From Paralithodes platypus (lineage: Eukaryota; Arthropoda; Malacostraca; Decapoda; Lithodidae): 64,000 nucleotides of DNA. Positions 24,901-36,900 of the stretch are shown in pieces (position 1 is the first letter of the stretch; each line of letters opens with the position of its first letter). Below the pieces are notes generated by a model. It saw only the letters and a list, made by a program, of their open reading frames with translations, was not told the DNA's origin and ran no database searches. The translations under genes were made by a program, and so were the position numbers. The stretch covers positions 24,504,514-24,568,513 of the forward strand of contig CM064501.1 in assembly GCA_032716605.1 (NCBI GenBank). The letters are read 5' to 3'.

Positions 24901-27900
24901 TTATTAACAATTGGTTCACTAGCCACCTATCAGTCCACATTATTAACAGTTAGTTAACTAGCCACCTAACAGTCCACATTATTAACAGTTAGTTCACTAG
25001 CCACCTAACAGTCCACATTATTAACAGGGTAGTTCACTAGCCACCTAACAGTCCACATTATTAACAGTTAGTTCACTAGCCACCTAACAGTCCACATTAT
25101 TAACAGTTAGTTCACTAGCCACCTATCAGTCCACATTATTAACAGTTAGTTCACTAGCCACCTATCAGTCTACATTATTAACAGTTAGTTCACTAGCCAC
25201 CTAACAGTCTACATTATTAACAGTTAGTTCACTAGCCACCTATCAGTCCACATTATTAACAGTTAGTTCACTAGCCACATATCAGTCCACATTATTAACA
25301 GTTAGTTCACTAGCCACCTAACAGTCCACATTATTAACAGTTAGTTAACTAGCCACCTATCAGTCCACATTTTTAACAGTTAGTTCACTAGCCACCTAAC
25401 AGTCCACATTATTAACAGTTAGTTCACTAGCCACCTAACAGTCCACATTATTAACAATTAGTTCACTAGCCACCTATCAGTCCACATTATTAACAGGTAG
25501 TTCACTAGCCACCTCACAGTCCACATTATTAACAATTAGTTCACTAGCCACCTATCAGTCCCCATTGTTAACAATTACTTCACTAGCCACCTATCAGTCC
25601 ACATTATTAACAGCTAGTTCACTAGCCACCTACCATTCTACATTATTAACAGTTAGTTCACTAGCCACCTATCAGTCCACATTATTAACAGTTAGTTCCC
25701 TAGCCACCTATCAATCCACATTATTAACAGTTATTTCACTAGCCACCTATCAGTCCACATTATTAACAGTTAGTTCACTAGCCACCTATCAGTCCACATT
25801 ATTAACAGTTAGTTCACTAGCCTCCTACCAGTTCACATTATTAACAGTTAGTTCACTAGCCACCAATCAGTCGACATTATTAACAGTTAGTTCACTAGCC
25901 ACCTAACAGTCCACATTATTAACAGTTAGTTCACTAGCCAGCTATCAGTCCACATTATTAACAGTCAGTTCACTAGCTACCTAACAATCCACATTATTAA
26001 CAGTTAGTTCACTAGCCAGCTATCAGTCCACATTATTAATAGTCAGTTCACTAGCCACCTAACAGTCCACATTATTAACAGTTAGTTCACTAGCCACCTA
26101 TCAGCCCACATTATTAACAGTTAGTTCACTAGCCACCTATCAGTCCACATTATTAACAGTTAGTTCACTAGCCACCTATCAGTCCACATTATTACCAGTT
26201 AGTTCGCTAGCCACCTAACCGTCTACATTATTTACAGTTAGTTCACTAGCCACCTAACAGTCCACATTATTAACAGTTAGTTCACTAGCCACCTATCAGT
26301 CCACATTATTAACAGCTAGTTCACTAGCCACCTATCAGTCCACATTATTAACAGTTAGTTCACTAGCCACCTATCAGTCCACATTATTAACAGTTAGTTC
26401 ACTAGCCACCTATCAGTCCACATTATTAACAGTTAGTTCACTAGCCACCTATCAGTCCACATTATTAACAGTTAGTTCACTAGCCACCTATCAGTCCACA
26501 TTATTAACAGTTAGTTCACTAGCCACCTATCAGTCCACATTATTAACAGTTAGTTCACCAGCCACCTAACAGTCCACATTATTAACAGTTAGTTCACTAG
26601 CCACCTATCAGTTCACATTATTAACAGTTAGTTCACCAGCCACCTAACAGTCCACATTTTTAACAGTTACTTCACTAGCCACCTAACAGTCCACATTATT
26701 AACAGTTAGTTCACTAGCCTGCTATCAGTCAACATTATTAACAGTCAGTTCACTAGCTACCTAACAGTCCACATTATTAACAGTTAGTTCACTAGCCACC
26801 TAACAGTCCACATTATTAACAGTTAGTTCACTAGCCACCTATCAGCCCACATTATTAACAGTTAGTTCACTAGCCACCTATCAGACCACATTATTAACAG
26901 TTAGTTCACTAGCCACCTATCAGTCCACATTATTAACAGTTAGTTCGCTAGCCACCTAACAGTCTACATTATTAACAGTTAGTTCACTAGCCACCTATCA
27001 GTCCACATTATTAACAGTTAGTTCACTAGCCACCTATCAGTCCACATTATTAACAGTTAGTTCACTAGCCACCTATCAGTCCCCATTGTTAACAATTAGT
27101 TCACTAGCCACCTATCAGTCCACATTATTAACAATTAGTTCACTAGCCACCTATCAGTCCACATTATTAACAGTTAGTTCACTAACCACCTCACAGTCCA
27201 CATTATTAACAGTTAGTTCACTAGCCACCTATCAGTCCACATTATTAACAGTTAGTTCACTAGCCACCTATCAGTCCACATTATTAACAATTAGTTCACT
27301 AGCCACCTATCAGTCCACATTATTAACAGTTAGTTCACTAGCCACCTAACAGTCCACATTATTAACAGTTAGTTCACTAGCCACCTAACAGTCCACATTA
27401 TTAACAGTTAGTTCACTAGCCACCTATCAGTCCACATTATTAACAGCTAGTTCACTAGCCACCTACCAGTCTACATTATTAACAGTTAGTTCACTAGCCA
27501 CCTATCAGTCCACATTATTAACAGTTAGTTCCCTAGCCACCTATCAATCCACATTATTAACAGTTATTTCACTAGCCACCTATCAGTCCACATTATTAAC
27601 AGTTAGTTCCCTAGCCACCTATCAGTCCACATTATTAACAGTTAGTTCACTAGCCTCCTACCAGTCCACATTATTAACAGTTAGTTCAATAGCCAGCTAT
27701 CAGTCCACATTATTAACAGTCAGTTCACTAGCTACTTAACAATCCACATTATTAACAGTTAGTTCACTAGCCAGCTATCAGTCCACATTATTAATAGTCA
27801 GTTCACTAGCCACCTAACAGTCCACATTATTAACAGTTAGTTCACTAGCCACCTATCAGTCCACATTATTAACAGTTAGTTCATTAGCCACCTATCAGTC

Positions 27901-30900
27901 CACATTATTAACAGTTAGTTCGCTAGCCACCTAACCGTCTACATTATTTACAGTTAGTTCACTAGCCACCTAACAGTCCACATTATTAACAGTTAGTTCA
28001 CTAGCCACCTATCAGTCCACATTGTTAACAGTTAGTTCACTAGCCACCTATCAGTCCACATTATTAACAGTTAGTTCACTAGCCACCTATCAGTCCACAT
28101 TATTAACAGTTAGTTCACTAGCCACCTATCAGTCCACATTATTAACAGTTAGTTCACTAGCCACCTATCAGTCCACATTATTAACAGTTAGTTCACTAGC
28201 CACCTATCAGTCCACATTATAAACAGTTAGTTCACTAGCCACCTATCAGTCCACATTATTAACAGTTAGTTCACCAGCCACCTAACAGTCCACATTATTA
28301 ACAGTTAGTTCACTAGCCACCTAACAGTCCACATTATTAACAGTTAGTTCACTAGCCTGCTATCAGTCCACATTATTAACAGTCAGTTCACTAGCTACCT
28401 AACAGTCCACATTATTAACAGTTAGTCACTAGCCAGCTATCAGTCCACATTATTAATAGTCAGTTCACTAGCCACCTAGCAGTCCACATTATTAACAGTT
28501 AGTTCACTAGCCACCTATCAGCCCACATTATTAACAGTTAGTTCACTAGCCACCTATCAGTCCACATTATTAACAGTTAGTTCACTAGCCACCTATCAGT
28601 CCACATTATTAACAGTTAGTTCGCTAGCCACCTAACAGTCTACATTATTAACAGTTAGTTCACTAGCCACCTATCAGTCCACATTATTAACAGTTAGTTC
28701 ACTAGCCACCTATCAGTCCACATTATTAACAGTTAGTTCACTAACCACCTCACAGTCCACATTATTAACAGTTAGTTCACTAGCCACCTATCAGTCCACA
28801 TTATTAACAGTTAGTTCACTAGCCACCTATCAGTCCACATTATTAACAATTAGTTCACTAGCCACCTATCAGTCCACATTATTAACAGTTAGTTCACTAG
28901 CCACCTAACAGTCCACATTATTAACAGTTAGTTCACTAGCCACCTAACAGTCCACATTATTAACAGTTAGTTCACTAGCCACCTATCAGTCCACATTATT
29001 AACAGCTAGTTCACTAGCCACCTACCAGTCTACATTATTAACAGTTAGTTCACTAGCCACCTATCAGTCCACATTATTAACAGTTAGTTCCCTAGCCACC
29101 TATCAATCCACATTATTAACAGTTATTTCACTAGCCACCTATCAGTCCACATTATTAACAGTTAGTTCCCTAGCCACCTATCAGTCCACATTATTAACAG
29201 TTAGTTCACTAGCCTCCTACCAGTCCACATTATTAACAGTTAGTTCAATAGCCAGCTATCAGTCCACATTATTAACAGTCAGTTCACTAGCTACCTAACA
29301 ATCCACATTATTAACAGTTAGTTCACTAGCCAGCTATCAGTCCACATTATTAATAGTCAGTTCACTAGCCACCTAACAGTCCACATTATTAACAGTTAGT
29401 TCACTAGCCACCTATCAGTCCACATTATTAACAGTTAGTTCATTAGCCACCTATCAGTCCACATTATTAACAGTTAGTTCGCTAGCCACCTAACCGTCTA
29501 CATTATTTACAGTTAGTTCACTAGCCACCTAACAGTCCACATTATTAACAGTTAGTTCACTAGCCACCTATCAGTCCACATTGTTAACAGTTAGTTCACT
29601 AGCCACCTATCAGTCCACATTATTAACAGTTAGTTCACTAGCCACCTATCAGTCCACATTATTAACAGTTAGTTCACTAGCCACCTATCAGTCCACATTA
29701 TTAACAGTTAGTTCACTAGCCACCTATCAGTCCACATTATTAACAGTTAGTTCACTAGCCACCTATCAGTCCACATTATAAACAGTTAGTTCACTAGCCA
29801 CCTATCAGTCCACAGTATTAACAGTTAGTTCACCAGCCACCTAACAGTCCACATTATTAACAGTTAGTTCACTAGCCACCTAACAGTCCACATTATTAAC
29901 AGTTAGTTCACTAGCCTGCTATCAGTCCACATTATTAACAGTCAGTTCACTAGCTACCTAACAGTCCACATTATTAACAGTTAGTCACTAGCCAGCTATC
30001 AGTCCACATTATTAATAGTCAGTTCACTAGCCACCTAGCAGTCCACATTATTAACAGTTAGTTCACTAGCCACCTATCAGCCCACATTATTAACAGTTAG
30101 TTCACTAGCCACCTATCAGTCCACATTATTAACAGTTAGTTCACTAGCCACCTATCAGTCCACATTATTAACAGTTAGTTCGCTAGCCACCTAACAGTCT
30201 ACATTATTAACAGTTAGTTCACTAGCCACCTATCAGTCCACATTATTAACAGTTAGTTCACTAGCCACCTATCAGTCCACATTATTAACAGTTAGTTCAC
30301 TAACCACCTCACAGTCCACATTATTAACAGTTAGTTCACTAGCCACCTATCAGTCCACATTATTAACAGTTAGTTCACTAGCCACCTATCAGTCCACATT
30401 ATTAACAATTAGTTCACTAGCCACCTATCAGTCCACATTATTAACAGTTAGTTCACTAGCCACCTAACAGTCCACATTATTAACAGTTAGTTCACTAGCC
30501 ACCTAACAGTCCACATTATTAACAGTTAGTTCACTAGCCACCTATCAGTCCACATTATTAACAGCTAGTTCACTAGCCACCTACCAGTCTACATTATTAA
30601 CAGTTAGTTCACTAGCCACCTATCAGTCCACATTATTAACAGTTAGTTCCCTAGCCACCTATCAATCCACATTATTAACAGTTATTTCACTAGCCACCTA
30701 TCAGTCCACATTATTAACAGTTAGTTCCCTAGCCACCTATCAGTCCACATTATTAACAGTTAGTTCACTAGCCTCCTACCAGTCCACATTATTAACAGTT
30801 AGTTCACTAGCCACCAATCAGTCGACATTATTAACAGTTAGTTCACTAGCCACCTAACAGTCCACATTATTAACAGTTAGTTCAATAGCCAGCTGTCAGT

Positions 30901-33900
30901 CCACATTATTAACAGTCAGTTCACTAGCTACCTAACAATCCACATTATTAACAGTTAGTTCACTAGCCAGCTATCAGTCCACATTATTAATAGTCAGTTC
31001 ACTAGCCACCTAACAGTCCACATTATTAACAGTTAGTTCACTAGCCACCTATCAGCCCACATTATTAACAGTTAGTTCACTAGCCACCTATCAGTCCACA
31101 TTATTAACAGTTAGTTCACTAGCCACCTATCAGTCCACATTATTAACAGTTAGTTCGCTAGCCACCTAACCGTCTACATTATTTACAGTTAGTTCACTAG
31201 CCACCTAACAGTCCACATTATTAACAGTTAGTTCACTAGCCACCTATCAGTCCACATTGTTAACAGTTAGTTCACTAGCCACCTATCAGTCCACATTATT
31301 AACAGTTAGTTCACTAGCCACCTATCAGTCCACATTATTAACAGTTAGTTCACTAGCCACCTATCAGTCCACATTATTAACAGTTAGTTCACTAGCCACC
31401 TATCAGTCCACATTATTAACAGTTAGTTCACTAGCCACCTATCAGTCCACATTATAAACAGTTAGTTCACTAGCCACCTATCAGTCCACATTATTAACAG
31501 TTTGTTCACCAGCCACCTAACAGTCCACATTATTAACAGTTAGTTCACTAGCCACCTATCAGTTCACATTATTAACAGTTAGTTCACCAGCCACCTAACA
31601 GTCCACATTATTAACAGTTAGTTCACTAGCCACCTAACAGTCCACATTATTAACAGTTAGTTCACTAGCCTGCTATCAGTCCACATTATTAACAGTCAGT
31701 TCACTAGCTACCTAACAGTCCACATTATTAACAGTTAGTTCACTAGCCAGCTATCAGTCCACATTATTAATAGTCAGTTCACTAGCCACCTAGCAGTCCA
31801 CATTATTAACAGTTAGTTCACTAGCCACCTATCAGCCCACATTATTAACAGTTAGTTCACTAGCCACCTATCAGTCCACATTATTAACAGTTAGTTCACT
31901 AGCCACCTATCAGTCCACATTATTAACAGTTAGTTCGCTAGCCACCTAACAGTCTACATTATTAACAGTTAGTTCACTAGCCACCTATCAGTCCACATTA
32001 TTAACAGTTAGTTCACTAGCCACCTATCAGTCCACATTATTAACAGTTAGTTCACTAGCCTCCTATCAGTCCACATTATTAACAGTTAGTTCACTAGCCA
32101 CCTATCAGTCCACATTATTAACAGTTAGTTCACTAGCCACCTATCAGTCCACATTTTTAACAGTTAGTTCACTAGCCACCTATCAGTCCACATTATTAAC
32201 AGTTAGTTCACTAGCCACCTATCAGTCCACATTATTAACAGTTAGTTCACCAGCCACCTAACAGTCCACATTATTAACAGTTAGTTCACTAGCCACCTAT
32301 CAGTTCACATTATTAACAGTTAGTTCACCAGCCACCTAACAGTCCACATTTTTAACAGTTAGTTCACTAGCCACCTAACAGTCCACATTATTAACAGTTA
32401 GTTCACTAGCCTGCTATCAGTCAACATTATTAACAGTCAGTTCACTAGCTACCTAACAGTCCACATTATTAACAGTTAGTTCACTAGCCAGCTATCAGTC
32501 CACATTATTAATAGTCAGTTCACTAGCCACCTAACAGTCCACATTATTAACAGTTAGTTCACTAGCCACCTATCAGCCCACATTATTAACAGTTAGTTCA
32601 CTAGCCACCTATCAGTCCACATTATTAACAGTTAGTTCACTAGCCACCTATCAGTCCACATTATTAACAGTTAGTTCGCTAGCCACCTAACAGTCTACAT
32701 TATTAACAGTTAGTTCACTAGCCACCTATCAGTCCACATTATTAACAGTTAGTTCACTAGCCACCTATCAGTCCACATTATTAACAGTTAGTTCGCTAGC
32801 CACCTAACAGTCTACATTATTAACAGTTAGTTCACTAGCCACCTAATAGTCCACATTATTAACAGTTAGTTCACTAGCCAGCTATCAGTCCACATTATTA
32901 ATAGTCAGTTCACTAGCCACCTAACAGTCCACATTATTAACAGTTAGTTCACTAGCCACCTATCAGCCCACATTATTAACAGTTAGTTCACTAGCCACCT
33001 ATCAGTCCACATTATTAACAGTTAGTTCACTAGCCACCTATCAGTCCACATTATTAACAGTTAGTTCGCTAGCCACCTAACCGTCTACATTATTTACAGT
33101 TAGTTCACTAGCCACCTAACAGTCCACATTATTAACAGTTAGTTCACTAGCCACCTATCAGTCCACATTGTTAACAGTTAGTTCACTAGCCACCTATCAG
33201 TCCACATTATTAACAGTTAGTTCACTAGCCACCTATCAGTCCACATTATTAACAGTTAGTTCACTAGCCACCTATCAGTCCACATTATTAACAGTTAGTT
33301 CACTAGCCACCTATCAGTCCACATTATTAACAGTTAGTTCACTAGCCACCTATCAGTCCACATTATAAACAGTTAGTTCACTAGCCACCTATCAGTCCAC
33401 ATTATTAACAGTTTGTTCACCAGCCACCTAACAGTCCACATTATTAACAGTTAGTTCACTAGCCACCTATCAGTTCACATTATTAACAGTTAGTTCACCA
33501 GCCACCTAACAGTCCACATTATTAACAGTTAGTTCACTAGCCACCTAACAGTCCACATTATTAACAGTTAGTTCACTAGCCTGCTATCAGTCCACATTAT
33601 TAACAGTCAGTTCACTAGCTACCTAACAGTCCACATTATTAACAGTTAGTTCACTAGCCAGCTATCAGTCCACATTATAAATAGTCAGTTCACTAGCCAC
33701 CTAGCAGTCCACATTATTAACAGTTAGTTCACTAGCCACCTATCAGCCCACATTATTAACAGTTAGTTCACTAGCCACCTATCAGTCCACATTATTAACA
33801 GTTAGTTCACTAGCCACCTATCAGTCCACATTATTAACAGTTAGTTCGCTAGCCACCTAACAGTCTACATTATTAACAGTTAGTTCACTAGCCACCTATC

Positions 33901-36900
33901 AGTCCACATTATTAACAGTTAGTTCACTAGCCACCTATCAGTCCACATTATTAACAGTTAGTTCACTAACCACCTCACAGTCCACATTATTAACAGTTAG
34001 TTCACTAGCCACCTATCAGTCCACATTATTAACAGTTAGTTCACTAGCCACCTATCAGTCCACATTATTAACAATTAGTTCACTAGCCACCTATCAGTCC
34101 ACATTATTAACAGATAGTTCACTAGCCACCTAACAGTCCACATTATTAACAGTTAGTTCACTAGCCACCTAACAGTCCACATTATTAACAGTTAGTTCAC
34201 TAGCCACCTATCAGTTCACATTATTAACAGTTAGTTCACCAGCCACCTAACAGTCCACATTATTAACAGTTAGTTCACTAGCCACCTAACAGTCCACATT
34301 ATTAACAGTTAGTTCACTAGCCTGCTATCAGTCCACATTATTAACAGTCAGTTCACTAGCTACCTAACAGTCCACATTATTAACAGTTAGTTCACTAGCC
34401 AGCTATCAGTCCACATTATTAATAGTCAGTTCACTAGCCACCTAGCAGTCCACATTATTAACAGTTAGTTCACTAGCCACCTATCAGCCCACATTATTAA
34501 CAGTTAGTTCACTAGCCACCTATCAGTCCACATTATTAACAGTTAGTTCACTAGCCACCTATCAGTCCACATTATTAACAGTTAGTTCGCTAGCCACCTA
34601 ACAGTCTACATTATTAACAGTTAGTTCACTAGCCACCTATCAGTCCACATTATTAACAGTTAGTTCACTAGCCACCTATCAGTCCACATTATTAACAGTT
34701 AGTTCACTAGCCACCTATCAGTCCACATTATTAACAGTTAGTTTACTAGCCACCTATCAGTCCACATTATTAACAGTTAGTTCACTAGCCACCTATCAGT
34801 CCACATTTTTAACAGTTAGTTCACTAGCCACCTATCAGTCCACATTATTAACAGTTAGTTCACTAGCCACCTATCAGTCCACATTATTAACAGTTAGTTC
34901 ACCAGCCACCTAACAGTCCACATTATTAACAGTTAGTTCACTAGCCACCTATCAGTTCACATTATTAACAGTTAGTTCACCAGCCACCTAACAGTCCACA
35001 TTTTTAACAGTTAATTCACTAGCCACCTAACAGTCCACATTATTAACAGTTAGTTCACTAGCCTGCTATCAGTCAACATTATTAACAGTCAGTTCACTAG
35101 CTACCTAACAGTCCACATTATTAACAGTTAGTTCACTAGCCAGCTATCAGTCCACATTATTAATAGTCAGTTCACTAGCCACCTAACAGTCCACATTATT
35201 AACAGTTAGTTCACTAGCCACCTATCAGCCCACATTATTAACAGTTAGTTCACTAGCCACCTATCAGTCCACATTATTAACAGTTAGTTCACTAGCCACC
35301 TATCAGTCCACATTATTAACAGTTAGTTCGCTAGCCACCTAACAGTCTACATTATTAACAGTTAGTTCACTAGCCACCTATCAGTCCACATTATTAACAG
35401 TTAGTTCACTAGCCACCTATCAGTCCACATTATTAACAGTTAGTTCGCTAGCCACCTAACAGTCTACATTATTAACAGTTAGTTCACTAGCCACCTAATA
35501 GTCCACATTATTAACAGTTAGTTCACTAGCCACCTATCAGTCCACATTATTAACAGTTAGTTCACTAGCCACCTAACAGTCTACATTATTAACAGTTAGT
35601 TCACTAGCCACCTATCAGTCCACATTATTAACAGTTAGTTCACTAGCCACATATCAGTCCACATTATTAACAGTTAGTTCACTAGCCACCTAACAGTCTA
35701 CATTATTAACAGTTAGTTCACTAGCCACCTATCAGTCCACATTTTTAACAGTTAGTTCACTAGCCACCTACCAGTCTACATTATTAACAGTTAGTTCACT
35801 AGCCACCTAACATTCCACATTATTAACAGTTAGTTCACTAGCCACCTATCAGTCCACATTATTAACAGTTAGTTCACTAGCCTCCTACCAGTCCACATTA
35901 TTAACAGTTAGTTCACTAGCCACCAATCAGTCGACATTATTAACAGTTAGTTCACTAGCCACCTAACAGTCCACATTATTAACAGTTAGTTCACTAGCCA
36001 GCTATCAGTCCACATTATTAACAGTCAGTTCACTAGCTACCTAACAGTCCACATTATTAACAGTTAGTTCACTAGCCAGCTATCAGTCCACATTATTAAT
36101 AGTAAGTTCACTAGCCACCTATCAGCCCACATTATTAACAGTTAGTTCACTAGCCACCTATCAGTCCACATTATTAACAGTTAGTTCACTAGCCACCTAT
36201 TAGTCCACATTATTAACAGTTAGTTCGCTAGCCACCTATCAGTCCAAATTATTAACAGTTAGTTCGCTAGCCACCTAACAGTCTACATAATTAACAGTTA
36301 GTTCACTAGCCACCTAACAGTCCACATTATTAACAGTTAGTTCACTAGCCACCTATCAGTCCACATTATTAACAGTTAGTTCACTAGCCACTTATCAGTC
36401 CACATTATTAACAGTTAGTTCACTAACCACCTATCAGTCCACATTATTAACAGTTAGTTCACTAGCCACCTATCAGTCCACATTATTAACAGTTAGTTCA
36501 CTAGCCACCTATCAGTCCACATTATTAACAGTTAGTTCACTAGCCACCTATCAGTCCACATTATTAACAGTTAGTTCACCAGCCACCTAACAGTCCACAT
36601 TATTAACAGTTAGTTCACTAGCCACCTATCAGTCCACATTATTAACAGTTAGTTCACCAGCCACCTAACAGTCCACATTATTAACAGTTAGTTCACTAGC
36701 CACCTAACAGTCCACATTATTAACAGTTAGTTCACTAGCCACCTATCAGTCCACATTATTAACAGTTAGTTCACTAGCCACCTAGCAGTCCACATTATTA
36801 ACAGTTAGTTGACTAGCCACCTATCAGTCCACATTTTTAACAGTTAGTTCACCAGCCACCTATCAGTCCACATTATTAACAGTTAGTTCACTAGCCACCT

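Noticed and set aside
25565..25906. Satellite open frames as a real repeat protein gene
   Set aside because: They coincide with runs of the TATCAG variant, lack splice or start context, and repeat identically with the higher-order units.
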